Below, piece after piece: positions 14,051-23,117 of a stretch of 64,000 bases of DNA. This stretch comes from Streptomyces sp. V2I9 (lineage in GTDB: Bacteria; Actinomycetota; Actinomycetes; Streptomycetales; Streptomycetaceae): positions 5,470,626 through 5,534,625 of the forward strand of contig NZ_JAUSZJ010000002.1 in the NCBI RefSeq assembly GCF_030817475.1, in the 5' to 3' direction. The position numbers and the translations under genes are program-made. Under the pieces are notes generated by a model, which was given only the letters and a program-made list of their open reading frames with translations, had not been told where the DNA came from and searched no databases. Position 1 is the first letter of the stretch. Every line of letters starts with the position of its first letter.

Positions 14051-16948
14051 ATGACAGAGACGGCGAGCGGCCCGGCACGAGGTTCCCGTACCAAGGGCGC
14101 CAAGACGAGCAAGGGTCTGCGTATCGAGCGCATCCACACCAACCCCGGCGTGCACCCGTACGACGAGGTGACGTGGGAGCGCCGTGACGTCGTCATGACC
14201 AACTGGCGCGACGGCTCGATCAACTTCGAGCAGCGTGGCGTCGAGTTCCCCGACTTCTGGTCGGTGAACGCGGTCAACATCGTCACCAGCAAGTACTTCC
14301 GCGGCGCGGTCGGCACGCCGCAGCGCGAGACCGGCCTCAAGCAGCTGATCGACCGGATCGTGAAGACGTACCGGAAGGCCGGCGAGGGCCACGGCTACTT
14401 CGCCTCCCCCGCGGACGCCGAGATCTTCGAGCACGAGCTGGCGTACGCCCTCCTGCACCAGGTCTTCAGCTTCAACTCCCCGGTCTGGTTCAACGTCGGC
14501 ACGCCCCAGCCGCAGCAGGTCTCCGCCTGCTTCATCCTGGCCGTCGACGACTCCATGGAGTCGATCCTCGACTGGTACAAGGAAGAGGGCATGATCTTCA
14601 AGGGCGGCTCCGGGGCCGGCCTGAACCTCTCCCGCATCCGCTCCTCCAAGGAACTCCTCTCCTCCGGCGGCAACGCCTCCGGCCCGGTCTCGTTCATGCG
14701 CGGCGCCGACGCGTCCGCCGGAACGATCAAGTCGGGCGGCGCCACCCGCCGCGCGGCCAAGATGGTCATCCTCGATGTCGACCACCCCGACATCGAGAAC
14801 TTCATCGAGACCAAGGTGAAGGAGGAGGAGAAGATCCGCGCCCTGCGCGACGCGGGCTTCGACATGGACCTGGGCGGCGACGACATCACGTCCGTCCAGT
14901 ACCAGAACGCCAACAACTCGGTCCGCGTGAACGACGAGTTCATGAAGGCGGTCGAGGCCGGCGGCAAGTTCGGGCTGCGCGCCCGGATGACCGGTGACGT
15001 CATCGAGGAGGTCGAGGCCAAGTCCCTCTTCCGCAAGATGGCCGAGGCCGCCTGGGCCTGCGCCGACCCCGGCATCCAGTACGACGACACCATCAACGCC
15101 TGGCACACCTGCCCGGAGTCCGGCCGGATCAACGGCTCGAACCCGTGCAGCGAGTACATGCACCTGGACAACACCTCGTGCAACCTCGCCTCGCTGAACC
15201 TGATGAAGTTCCTCAAGGACGACGGCCTGGGCAACCAGTCCTTCGAGTCCGAGCGCTTCGCCAAGGTCGTCGAGCTGGTCATCACCGCGATGGACATCTC
15301 GATCTGCTTCGCGGACTTCCCCACCCAGAAGATCGGCGAGAACACCCGCGCCTTCCGTCAGCTGGGCATCGGGTACGCCAACCTCGGGGCCCTCCTGATG
15401 GCGACCGGTCACGCGTACGACAGCGACGGCGGCCGCGCCCTGGCCGGCGCCATCACCTCGCTGATGACCGGCACCTCCTACCGCCGCTCCGCCGAGCTGG
15501 CCGCTGTCGTCGGCCCGTACGACGGCTACGCCCGCAACGCCGAGCCGCACCAGCGCGTCATGAAGCAGCACGCCGACGCCAACGCCAAGGCCGTCCACGT
15601 CGACGACCTCGACTCCCCGGTCTGGGCCGCGGCGACGGAGGCCTGGCAGGACGTGATCCGGCTCGGCGCGAAGAACGGCTTCCGCAACGCGCAGGCCTCG
15701 GTCATCGCGCCCACCGGCACCATCGGTCTCGCGATGTCCTGCGACACCACCGGTCTGGAGCCCGACCTCGCCCTGGTCAAGTTCAAGAAGCTGGTCGGCG
15801 GCGGCTCGATGCAGATCGTCAACGGCACGGTGCCGCAGGCCCTGCGTCGCCTCGGCTACCAGCCCGAGCAGATCGAGGCGATCGTCGCCCACATCGCCGA
15901 TCACGGCAACGTGGTCGACGCCCCCGGTCTGAAGACCGAGCACTACGAGGTCTTCGACTGCGCCATGGGCGAGCGCTCCATCTCCGCGATGGGCCACGTC
16001 CGGATGATGGCGGCCATCCAGCCGTGGATCTCCGGCGCGCTCTCCAAGACGGTGAACCTCCCCGAGACGGCCACCGTCGAGGACGTCGAGGAGGTCTACT
16101 TCGAGGCGTGGAAGATGGGTGTCAAGGCGCTCGCGATCTACCGCGACAACTGCAAGGTCGGCCAGCCCCTCTCCGCCAAGACCAAGGACAAGGAGAAGGA
16201 AGCGGTCACCGCGAAGGCCGAGGAGACCATCCGTACGGCGGTCGAGAAGGTCGTCGAGTACCGCCCGGTCCGCAAGCGCCTCCCGAAGGGCCGCCCCGGC
16301 ATCACCACCTCCTTCACGGTGGGCGGCGCCGAGGGCTACATGACCGCCAACTCCTACCCGGACGACGGTCTCGGCGAGGTCTTCCTGAAGATGTCCAAGC
16401 AGGGCTCGACCCTCGCGGGCATGATGGACGCCTTCTCCATCGCCGTCTCGGTGGGCCTGCAGTACGGCGTCCCGCTGGAGACGTACGTCTCGAAGTTCAC
16501 CAACATGCGCTTCGAGCCGGCCGGCATGACGGACGACCCGGACGTGCGGATGGCGCAGTCGATCGTCGACTACATCTTCCGCCGCCTGGCGCTGGACTTC
16601 CTGCCCTTCGAGACCCGCTCGGCCCTCGGCATCCACTCCGCCGAGGAACGCCAGCGCCACCTGGACACCGGCAGCTACGAGCCGGCGTTCGAGTCGGAGG
16701 ACCTCGACACGGACAGCCTGGCCCAGTCGGCCCCGGTCCGGTCCGAGCCCCTGAAGGCGGTGCCGGACCCCGCGGAGCCCGCCGTGAAGCCGGCCCCGAA
16801 GACGGCGCACACCTCGGCGGAACTGGTCGAGATGCAGCTCGGCATCAGCGCCGACGCCCCGCTCTGCTTCTCCTGCGGGACCAAGATGCAGCGCGCCGGC
16901 TCCTGCTACATCTGCGAGGGCTGCGGCTCGACCAGCGGTTGCAGCTGA
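14051..16948 (+). CDS. nrdJ: adenosylcobalamin-dependent (class II) ribonucleotide reductase
   Basis: 965 residues; ATG 14051 follows GGGAGG. Class II reductases make dNTPs using a cobalamin radical and need no oxygen. The barrel shows FSFNSPVWFNVG, the loop GGSGAGLNLSRIRSS, the active-site motif NPCSEYMHLDN (radical-relay Cys and Glu; Ser replaces the more usual Gly), and PTGTIGLAMSCDTTGLEPD. A charged linker (about 720-760) precedes a second conserved block, and the C-terminus has CFSCGTKM...CYICEGCGSTSGCS, the swinging Cys pairs that re-reduce the active site. It lies 175 bases after nrdR, in the same orientation. Confidence 0.97.
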   Translation: MTETASGPARGSRTKGAKTSKGLRIERIHTNPGVHPYDEVTWERRDVVMTNWRDGSINFEQRGVEFPDFWSVNAVNIVTSKYFRGAVGTPQRETGLKQLIDRIVKTYRKAGEGHGYFASPADAEIFEHELAYALLHQVFSFNSPVWFNVGTPQPQQVSACFILAVDDSMESILDWYKEEGMIFKGGSGAGLNLSRIRSSKELLSSGGNASGPVSFMRGADASAGTIKSGGATRRAAKMVILDVDHPDIENFIETKVKEEEKIRALRDAGFDMDLGGDDITSVQYQNANNSVRVNDEFMKAVEAGGKFGLRARMTGDVIEEVEAKSLFRKMAEAAWACADPGIQYDDTINAWHTCPESGRINGSNPCSEYMHLDNTSCNLASLNLMKFLKDDGLGNQSFESERFAKVVELVITAMDISICFADFPTQKIGENTRAFRQLGIGYANLGALLMATGHAYDSDGGRALAGAITSLMTGTSYRRSAELAAVVGPYDGYARNAEPHQRVMKQHADANAKAVHVDDLDSPVWAAATEAWQDVIRLGAKNGFRNAQASVIAPTGTIGLAMSCDTTGLEPDLALVKFKKLVGGGSMQIVNGTVPQALRRLGYQPEQIEAIVAHIADHGNVVDAPGLKTEHYEVFDCAMGERSISAMGHVRMMAAIQPWISGALSKTVNLPETATVEDVEEVYFEAWKMGVKALAIYRDNCKVGQPLSAKTKDKEKEAVTAKAEETIRTAVEKVVEYRPVRKRLPKGRPGITTSFTVGGAEGYMTANSYPDDGLGEVFLKMSKQGSTLAGMMDAFSIAVSVGLQYGVPLETYVSKFTNMRFEPAGMTDDPDVRMAQSIVDYIFRRLALDFLPFETRSALGIHSAEERQRHLDTGSYEPAFESEDLDTDSLAQSAPVRSEPLKAVPDPAEPAVKPAPKTAHTSAELVEMQLGISADAPLCFSCGTKMQRAGSCYICEGCGSTSGCS

Positions 16949-17015
16949 CAACGAGCGGAATCGCAGCCGCCGCGGCATCGAGCACCCGTTGCCAAGGCCG
17001 CTGACCAGCACAGGA

Positions 17016-17048
17016 GAGAGGGAGCCGACCCAAGGTCGGCTCCCTCTC
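17016..17048. terminator. terminator after nrdJ
   Basis: A perfect 15-bp stem (17016-17030 with 17034-17048) closes on the loop CAA. It lies between nrdJ and the convergent HIT gene and can serve both. Confidence 0.93.
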
Positions 17049-17157
17049 CGCTGTCATGGGCCTGCGCTGATGCCGGCCACCGCGTGACCGAGGCAACGAT
17101 CCGGCCTCGCCACGGGTGGTGGGCCGCTGTTCCCCGCCGCACGTCCCGGTACACCGG

Positions 17158-17640
17158 TCACTCCGTGGTGAGGGACAACGCGTCCAGTTCCGCTCCGATC
17201 GCTTGCCGCAGCGCGTCGTGCTGCGAACCGAGGGCGAACCGGTCATCACTCCACCGCTCACGCGGATACAGCCACACCGGCTTCCCCACCAGCTCACCGG
17301 GCTCCCAGTCGAACCGCGGCCACACATGGGCATGCAGGAAGGTGTCGGTGTTGCCGAGGATCTCCAGATTCACGCGCCTGAAAGAACGGTCCAGGCTGCG
17401 GCAGGCGCGTTCGACCGCTTCCCCGAGACGATCCATGTCGGAGAGGAAGGACATCCGCTTCGGCCTCGGCAGATCCGACAGCCGTTGCACCTCCGGATCA
17501 TCGGCCAACAGCACCGAATACCCCGGAAGGAACTGGACGTCCCCGATCACCGCGAACCCGGCCTCCAGCCGTCGCAGCACAGAGGGGTTCTCGCCCCTCA
17601 GCGCGCTCCCGATCCGATCCTCGCGCCAGTCATCCGTCAT
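17158..17640 (-). CDS. HIT-family protein
   Basis: 160 residues; ATG start. The histidine-triad motif is visible as TFLHAHVWPRFDWEP: two histidines, with the third position replaced by Pro-Arg (HAHVWPR instead of HxHxH). The rest (LPGYSVLLADDPEVQRLSDLP and RVNLEILGNTDTFLHAH) matches the diadenosine-type hydrolase fold. HIT proteins cleave dinucleoside polyphosphates or nucleotide phosphoramidates. With an incomplete triad the activity may differ. It stands alone between two terminators and I cannot name a substrate. Confidence 0.75.
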   Translation of the reverse strand: MTDDWREDRIGSALRGENPSVLRRLEAGFAVIGDVQFLPGYSVLLADDPEVQRLSDLPRPKRMSFLSDMDRLGEAVERACRSLDRSFRRVNLEILGNTDTFLHAHVWPRFDWEPGELVGKPVWLYPRERWSDDRFALGSQHDALRQAIGAELDALSLTTE

Positions 17641-17781
17641 GGCGGGAACCTACACGGCGCGATCATCGGGTCCTGGCCGGCCGGTGATCCGTCCGTGGAT
17701 CCCGGCCCGGCCGTGAGCGACCGCCACCGATACACACACGGGACCGGGTACGAACCGTGGGAGGCGTGGCCGAAGCGGTTC

Positions 17782-17816
17782 ACGAAGGGACCGGCCGGCT
17801 GACCGGTCCCCTTCGT
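17782..17816. terminator. terminator downstream of terD-like gene
   Basis: ACGAAGGGACCGG (17782-17794) pairs with 17803-17816 apart from one bulged C, with loop CCGGCTGA. It lies 35 bases beyond the stop of the minus-strand gene. Confidence 0.75.
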
Positions 17817-17850
17817 CACGCCACCCCGAGTTGTCCGGAACCGGCCGATG

Positions 17851-18387
17851 TCACCCTTCGGCGGCCCGGCTGCCCATCTCCGCCGCGAACGCGTCGGGCT
17901 CGCCGTCGAAGCCGCGCACGGCCGGCCGGAACCCCCACCGCCCCGCACCGTCACGGGTGAACTCCCCGATGACCGCGGCGGTCGCCCCCGCCACGCCGGA
18001 GAAGTCGTTCTCGGCCAGCTTCGTGTAGCCCTCCGCGATCTCCATCGCCGTACTCCCTATGTCGCCGAAGGTCTTGCGACCGTCGCGCTGCTGAATGGCG
18101 ACACCGATCACCACCCGCCCGTACCGCTCGGCCAGCCGGTACAGCTCGATGGTCATGACCTCGTCGAACCCGAACCCCTGACCGGTCCGGCTGTCCCGGT
18201 TCAGCGTGATCGTGCCGTCCGGGGAGCGGCTGTCGAAGTGGACCAGGTAGGCGGGGGCGCCGTACGGCTCGTCGGCCGGATAGGTCGCCGCGATGATGTC
18301 GAGGTCGTTGGCGGCAGCCCCGTGCGGGCTCGGGTCCCATTTGACCCGTACCTCGACCTTCTCGATGTCCTTGCTCGGAGTGCTCAA
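17851..18387 (-). CDS. TerD-family stress protein
   Basis: 178 residues from TTG 18387, chosen because GGAGGGGAG lies just before it; a GTG at 18438 would add 17 poorly conserved residues. The TerD fold is recognisable: KVEVRVKWDP, NDLDIIAATYP, SPDGTITLNRDSRTGQGFGFDE (the acidic Ca-binding loop) and VAIQQRDGRKTFGDIG. TerD proteins bind calcium and are linked to tellurite tolerance, phage response and, in Streptomyces, to development. It stands alone rather than in a ter operon. Confidence 0.88.
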   Translation of the reverse strand: MSTPSKDIEKVEVRVKWDPSPHGAAANDLDIIAATYPADEPYGAPAYLVHFDSRSPDGTITLNRDSRTGQGFGFDEVMTIELYRLAERYGRVVIGVAIQQRDGRKTFGDIGSTAMEIAEGYTKLAENDFSGVAGATAAVIGEFTRDGAGRWGFRPAVRGFDGEPDAFAAEMGSRAAEG

Positions 18388-18614
18388 GGGACTCCCCTCC
18401 CGGCCGACGGCCCGTGGGCCGTGCTCATCACCCGACACACGATCACCCGATCATGTACGCAACTGGGCGCGGAACCAACTGCCCGGTTCCGGGACGGCGC
18501 ATTCGGGCCATCCGACGCCCCCGCGGTCGTCCGCTTCCGTCTGCGGAATACCGCACCGAGGCCCCTGCCGGAGAGTGCTTCGCGGGATCGTGACGCGCGC
18601 CACGTTCCGCGCCG

Positions 18615-18620
18615 TACGAT
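18615..18620 (+). promoter_or_regulatory. -10 element, probable leaderless transcript
   Basis: TACGAT lies six bases before the GTG at 18627 and there is no Shine-Dalgarno sequence. Confidence 0.5.
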
Positions 18621-18626
18621 GGCGCG

Positions 18627-19232
18627 GTGCTGGTGAAGTGGATTCGCTGTTCCGTCGTGGACCGTAAAGGCTTCGACCGGGGGCAGCGGGAGCGGGCGGG
18701 GCTGGTCGGCGAGCCGGGGTTCAGAGGGCAGAGCGGCGGGTGGAGCCGAACGCGCCCCGATGTCGCCCATGTCTTCGCCTTCTGGGACAACCGCGTCTTC
18801 TACGACTCCTTCATGGCCCGCGGCCACGACCGGTTGGCGGGAGGGCGGCCGGGCATGTTCCGCGACATGCGGGTCACGCTTTTCGAGCGCCGCTTCGACG
18901 TGAAGACGGGCTTCGAACCGCACTTCGCGGGGGCCGATGTCGCGCGGGTCGCGCACAGCAGGGTGCACGAGGAGCGCGCCGAGCACTTCGTCCTGATGCA
19001 GCAGCAGGTGTGGAACCCCGCGATGGCTGGATCGCCCGGCATGCTGCGCGGCGTGTTCGCGGAGGCGCCGGGCAACGAGTTCCTGGCGCTGTCCCTGTGG
19101 CAGTCGAGCGCCGAGCGCGGCAAGTACCGCGCGGCGGGGGCCGAACGGCTGGCGGCCCGCGCGCAGACCGAGACGGACGTGATCGAGCTGACCGGGGACG
19201 TCGTGGAGCTGGAACCGTCCTGGACGGTCTGA
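18627..19232 (+). CDS. DUF4937 (YdbC-like) protein
   Basis: 201 residues from GTG 18627. MLVKWIRCSVVDRKGFDRGQ, then VFAFWDNRVFYDSFMARGHDRL, are typical of DUF4937, a ferredoxin-like fold resembling antibiotic-biosynthesis monooxygenase barrels. The second half (FVLMQQQVWNPAM, then FLALSLWQSSAERGKY) is a related repeat, so the protein may be a fused dimer of this fold. No catalytic residues are known to me. The stop is 46 bases before the histidine phosphatase gene, which has its own promoter-like element. Confidence 0.7.
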   Translation: MLVKWIRCSVVDRKGFDRGQRERAGLVGEPGFRGQSGGWSRTRPDVAHVFAFWDNRVFYDSFMARGHDRLAGGRPGMFRDMRVTLFERRFDVKTGFEPHFAGADVARVAHSRVHEERAEHFVLMQQQVWNPAMAGSPGMLRGVFAEAPGNEFLALSLWQSSAERGKYRAAGAERLAARAQTETDVIELTGDVVELEPSWTV

Positions 19233-19265
19233 CCGGCCGACAGGCGGTTGTTCGACGACAGGGCC

Positions 19266-19271
19266 TAGGCT
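19266..19271 (+). promoter_or_regulatory. -10 element, probable leaderless transcript
   Basis: TAGGCT lies seven bases before the ATG at 19279, without a Shine-Dalgarno sequence. Confidence 0.55.
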
Positions 19272-19278
19272 CGGCCCC

Positions 19279-19938
19279 ATGGCACGACCTCAGCGCATCG
19301 TCCTGGTCCGGCACGGCGAGTCCGAGGGCAACGCCGACGACACGGTGTACGAGCGGGAGCCCGATCACGCGCTCCGCCTCACCCCGACCGGTCTGCGGCA
19401 GGCCCGCGAGACCGGTGAGGGCCTGCGGGACCTGTTCGGCGACGAGCGGGTGAGCGTCTACATCTCGCCGTACCGCCGCACCCACGAGACGTTCCGTTCC
19501 TTCGGCCTCGACCAGGAGCGGGTCCGGGTGCGTGAGGAGCCCCGGCTGCGCGAGCAGGACTGGGGCAACTGGCAGGACCGGGACGACGTACGGCTGCAGA
19601 AGGCGTACCGCGACGCCTACGGGCACTTCTTCTACCGGTTCGCCCAGGGGGAGTCCGGCGCCGACGTCTACGACCGGGTCGGGTCGTTCCTGGAGAGCCT
19701 GCACCGCAGCTTCGAGGAGCCGGACCACCCGGAGAACGTCCTGCTGGTCACCCACGGGCTGACCATGCGGCTGTTCTGCATGCGCTGGTTCCACTGGTCG
19801 GTGGCGGAGTTCGAGTCGCTCTCCAATCCGGGCAACGGCGAGACGCGGACCCTGCTGCTGGGCGAGAACGGCCGGTACACCCTCGACCGGCCCTTCCAGC
19901 GCTGGCGCACCCCCGAGCCGTACGGCCGTACCGGATAG
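19279..19938 (+). CDS. histidine phosphatase (phosphoglycerate-mutase superfamily)
   Basis: 219 residues. The phosphohistidine motif RIVLVRHGESEGN is at the N-terminus. ISPYRRTHETF supplies the phosphate-pocket arginine, and VLLVTHGLTMRLFCMRW the second histidine. REQDWGNWQD holds the likely acid residue. The long mid-region (FFYRFAQGESGADVYDRV) is typical of fungal/actinobacterial cofactor-independent phosphatases of this type rather than true glycolytic mutases. Substrate unknown. It overlaps the promoter-like element of the next gene. Confidence 0.88.
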   Translation: MARPQRIVLVRHGESEGNADDTVYEREPDHALRLTPTGLRQARETGEGLRDLFGDERVSVYISPYRRTHETFRSFGLDQERVRVREEPRLREQDWGNWQDRDDVRLQKAYRDAYGHFFYRFAQGESGADVYDRVGSFLESLHRSFEEPDHPENVLLVTHGLTMRLFCMRWFHWSVAEFESLSNPGNGETRTLLLGENGRYTLDRPFQRWRTPEPYGRTG

Positions 19939-19941
19939 AGT
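19936..19941 (+). promoter_or_regulatory. -10 element, probable leaderless transcript
   Basis: TAGAGT lies nine bases before the ATG at 19951 and includes the stop codon of the preceding gene. Confidence 0.45.
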
Positions 19942-19950
19942 GACTGGTCG

Positions 19951-20859
19951 ATGACCGTTGATTCTGCTTCCGAGCGGCGCTTCGAACGCGCCCTGGCCAG
20001 CCTGCGTGGGCTGTCCGTGGGAGACGCCCTGGGCTCCCAGTTCTTCGTCCCGGCCAACTACCCCCTCCTGAAACAGCGCGCCCTGCCCCCCGGCCCCTGG
20101 CAGTGGACCGACGACACCGAGATGGCCTGCTCGGTCCTCGCCGTGCTCGCCTCGCACGGCCGTGTCGACCAGGACGCGCTGGCGCGCTCCTTCGCCGAGC
20201 ACCACGACTTCGACCGGGGGTACGGCCCCGCCGTCAACCGGATGCTCCGGCTCGTACGGGAGGGCGGGGACTGGCGGGAACTGTCCTCCGCGCTCTTCAA
20301 CGGCCAGGGCTCCTGGGGCAACGGTTCCGCGATGCGCATCGCCCCCCTCGGCGCCTGGTACGCGGACGATCCGGAGCAGGCCACGCATCAGGCCGAGATC
20401 TCCTCGTACCCCACGCACCAGCACCGCGAGGCGGTCGTCGGCGCGATGGCCGTGGCCGCCGCCGCGTCGCTCGCCGCCGCTCCCGGCGGGCCGCCGAGCC
20501 CCGAGGACCTGCTCGACGGCGTCGTCGCGCTCGTCCCGCGCAGCGCGGTCGGCGCGGGGCTGCGCCGGGCCCGCGACATGCTGGACTACCAGGACGCGGG
20601 AACGGTCGCGGCGGTCCTCGGCAACGGCCGCCGCACGAGCGCCCACGACACGGTGCCGTTCGCACTGTGGTCGGCCGCGAGGAGTCTCGGGGACTACGAG
20701 GAGGCGTTCTGGGTCACGGCGCAGGCGGGCGGCGACGTCGACACGACGTGCGCCATCGTCGGCGGTGTCGTCGCGTCGCGCGAGACCGGAGCCCCGCCCG
20801 CCGCGTGGCTCGCGCAGACGGAGGAACCGCCCGCGTGGCTGGATCTTCCGCACCGCTGA
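19951..20859 (+). CDS. ADP-ribosylglycohydrolase (DraG-like)
   Basis: 302 residues. The two metal-binding motifs of the family are present: WTDDTEMACSVLAVL near 52 and GGDVDTTCAIVGGVV near 262. LRGLSVGDALGSQFF near the start and GQGSWGNGSAMRIAPLGAWY in the middle are also typical. These enzymes use two Mg ions to remove ADP-ribose from proteins or small molecules. The partner transferase is not in the window. It is only 12 bases from the phosphatase gene, so co-transcription is likely in addition to its own start. Confidence 0.92.
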   Translation: MTVDSASERRFERALASLRGLSVGDALGSQFFVPANYPLLKQRALPPGPWQWTDDTEMACSVLAVLASHGRVDQDALARSFAEHHDFDRGYGPAVNRMLRLVREGGDWRELSSALFNGQGSWGNGSAMRIAPLGAWYADDPEQATHQAEISSYPTHQHREAVVGAMAVAAAASLAAAPGGPPSPEDLLDGVVALVPRSAVGAGLRRARDMLDYQDAGTVAAVLGNGRRTSAHDTVPFALWSAARSLGDYEEAFWVTAQAGGDVDTTCAIVGGVVASRETGAPPAAWLAQTEEPPAWLDLPHR

Positions 20860-20868
20860 CGTCTTCCG

Positions 20869-20901
20869 CTCTCCGGTGACGCCGACCGCGGCCTCCGGAG
20901 A
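20869..20901 (+). terminator. possible terminator after the ADP-ribosylglycohydrolase gene
   Basis: CTCTCCGG (20869-20876) pairs with CCGGAGAG (20894-20901). An alternative pairing GACCGC/GCGGTC overlaps it. The loop is long (17 bases), so this is tentative. Confidence 0.4.
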
Positions 20902-21077
20902 GGCGGCGGTCTGTCACGGTCCTGCCACAGGATCACTCTGTGTGTCGGCGAACGCGAGTTCGGGGCTACTCTTTCGGCCACGCCGCCCCTGGTTGATCTT
21001 GAGGGCGAGCGCCGACCGAGACACCGGGCCCGGCGTGCGGCTGTGGGCCGTGCGGGGGCCGGTGGGGGAGGGGTCCC

Positions 21078-22877
21078 ATGTCCGATCAGCCGTCCCAGGA
21101 TTCCGGACCGCCGAAGTCCGAGCCGTCACCGGGGATCGGTACGCCCCGGCCGCCGGAACCGGCGGAGTCCGGCCGGGCCGCCACCGGGGCCCCGGCCCCC
21201 GCCGGCCCTGCGGAAACGGGCCGGGCCGCAGCCACGGTCGAGGCCACCGGCGCTCCTGGGCCCACCGGGACGCTCGGGACCACCGGCACACCGGTTGGCG
21301 GGCCCGCCAACCCCTGGCAGTACGCCGCAGGCGCTCCCCGCCCCCGGAGCGGCGCGCACGACGGCCCGGTCGCCCGGCTCCGGCCACCCGTTCCGCCCCT
21401 GATCCCACCCGCCGTGCTCTGGTCCGTCCTGGCCACGGCCGTCCTGAGCGCCTGCTTCCTGGGCGACGGAATCGGGGCGAACCTCCTGATCGTGGCGGTG
21501 CCCGCCGCGCTGGCCGCGTTCTTCGCCGCGCGTTCGGCGGGCCGCCGGCTGCGTCCCTGGACCGCGACCTGGGCGGTGGGAGGGCTCGCCCTGCTCGCCG
21601 TGCCCGCGCTCCGGGACGCGGGCTGGCCCACCTTCCTCGCCATGGTGTCGGCGTTCGCGCTCGGCTCGCTGACGCTGCACGGCAGCCGTAGCTGGCCGGG
21701 GACGATCATCGGCTCCGTCGGCCTGTTCGACTCGGTCGTCCCCGGCATCATCTGGGGCGTACGGGGAATACGCGCGCGGGCCGACGGCTCGCGGGCACGC
21801 TGGGGCGCCGCCCTGCGCACCGCGGCCGTGGCCCTGGTGCTGCTGGTGGTGTTCGGCGCGCTCTTCGCCGGCGCGGACGCGGCCTTCGCCGAGTTGCTGG
21901 GCGACCTCCTGCCCGACGCCCCGGTGGGCGAAGCACCGTGGCGGATCTTCCTGTTCGCGCTCGGTCTGGCCGGAGCGCTCGCCGCCGCGTACGCCGCGGC
22001 GGCCCCGGTGCGCTGGGACGGGATCACCGTCCGGCCCGGCAAACCCCGAGGGCGGGCCGAATGGGCCCTTCCGCTGATCGTGCTCAACCTGCTCTTCGCC
22101 GTCTTCATCACCCTCCAGCTCGTCGTCCTCCTCGGGGGCTACGAGAGGGTGCGGGCCGAGACGGGGCTCGACCACGCCGAGTACGCCCGCCAGGGCTTCT
22201 GGCAGCTCCTGTGGGCCACCCTGCTGACCCTTCTCGTGATCGCCCTGGCCCTGCGCTGGGCCCCGCGCGGCGGCAGCCGGGACCGGACGCTGGTCCGCGC
22301 CGTCCTCGGCCCCCTCTGCGTCCTCACCCTCGTCGTGGTCGCCTCCGCGCTGCGCCGCATGGACCTGTACGTCGACGAGTACGGGTTGACCCGGCTGCGG
22401 ATATCCGTCGCCGCGATGGAACTCTGGCTCGGCGTGGTGCTGGTCCTGATCCTGGCCGCCGGGGTCTTCGGCTCCCGGTTCCTGCCGCGGGCCGTCGCGG
22501 CGAGCGCGGCGGTCGGGGTCCTGGCCTTCGGGCTGCTCTCGCCGGACAGCCTGATCGCCGAGCAGAACGTCCAGCGTTTCGCGTCCCGTGAGGAGGCCGG
22601 CATCGACATCGACTACCTCAAGGACCTCTCCGCCGATGCCGTCCCGGCTCTGGACCGGCTGCCCGAACCGCAACGCTCCTGTGCGCTGAGGATCATCCAG
22701 CGTGAGGTCCTCGCCGCCGACACCCCCTGGTACGCGACCAGCTGGGGCGAGGCGCGGGCGCAGGAGATCCTGGAGAAGCGCCCGGTGCGGGGCGACGGGC
22801 GCGACTGCTACCGCCTGGGCCGGGACGGGACCCGCGACGGTTTCGAGCCGCACGGCGACGGCTACGACCCGTACTGA
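21078..22877 (+). CDS. DUF4173-type polytopic membrane protein
   Basis: 599 residues; ATG follows GGGAGGGG. The first 105 residues are Pro/Ala/Gly/Thr-rich and probably disordered and cytosolic. From about 115 there are ten or more hydrophobic segments. YARQGFWQLLWATLLTLLVI and the following LRRMDLYVDEYGLTRLRI are typical of the DUF4153/DUF4173 membrane family. After the last segment (about 475-490) a 110-residue soluble tail includes a Cys pair (SCALRI and GRDCYRLG). Function unknown. The flanking gaps contain no obvious partner. Confidence 0.8.
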   Translation: MSDQPSQDSGPPKSEPSPGIGTPRPPEPAESGRAATGAPAPAGPAETGRAAATVEATGAPGPTGTLGTTGTPVGGPANPWQYAAGAPRPRSGAHDGPVARLRPPVPPLIPPAVLWSVLATAVLSACFLGDGIGANLLIVAVPAALAAFFAARSAGRRLRPWTATWAVGGLALLAVPALRDAGWPTFLAMVSAFALGSLTLHGSRSWPGTIIGSVGLFDSVVPGIIWGVRGIRARADGSRARWGAALRTAAVALVLLVVFGALFAGADAAFAELLGDLLPDAPVGEAPWRIFLFALGLAGALAAAYAAAAPVRWDGITVRPGKPRGRAEWALPLIVLNLLFAVFITLQLVVLLGGYERVRAETGLDHAEYARQGFWQLLWATLLTLLVIALALRWAPRGGSRDRTLVRAVLGPLCVLTLVVVASALRRMDLYVDEYGLTRLRISVAAMELWLGVVLVLILAAGVFGSRFLPRAVAASAAVGVLAFGLLSPDSLIAEQNVQRFASREEAGIDIDYLKDLSADAVPALDRLPEPQRSCALRIIQREVLAADTPWYATSWGEARAQEILEKRPVRGDGRDCYRLGRDGTRDGFEPHGDGYDPY

Positions 22878-23101
22878 CCCTGATCCGGTCGGCCGGCCTC
22901 TGACCCGGCTGCCGCTCCCCGGCCCCGGCCCGCCGTGCTCTCCCGATCCGGCACGGGCTCCGGACCCGACCGGCCTCTCGGCGGCGACAAGCCCTCCATG
23001 CCCGCGGGTTCGGAGCGCCTGCGTCGGGCCGGTGCCCTCCTCGATGGCCGATTCGCGGTCCGCAGGGCGCCCCCGGGGTGTTGCCGCCGTGGCTCTCGGC
23101 G

Positions 23102-23107
23102 TACGCT
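23102..23107 (+). promoter_or_regulatory. -10 element, probable leaderless transcript
   Basis: TACGCT lies ten bases before the rnhB ATG, without a Shine-Dalgarno sequence. Confidence 0.5.
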
Positions 23108-23117
23108 GGCTGGCGCC

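Noticed and set aside
14018..17011. Long open frame (997 codons) on the minus strand across nrdJ
   Set aside because: It is the mirror of a highly biased GC-rich gene. The product is low-complexity Gly/Val/Asp/Leu text with no motif, while the plus strand encodes a complete NrdJ.
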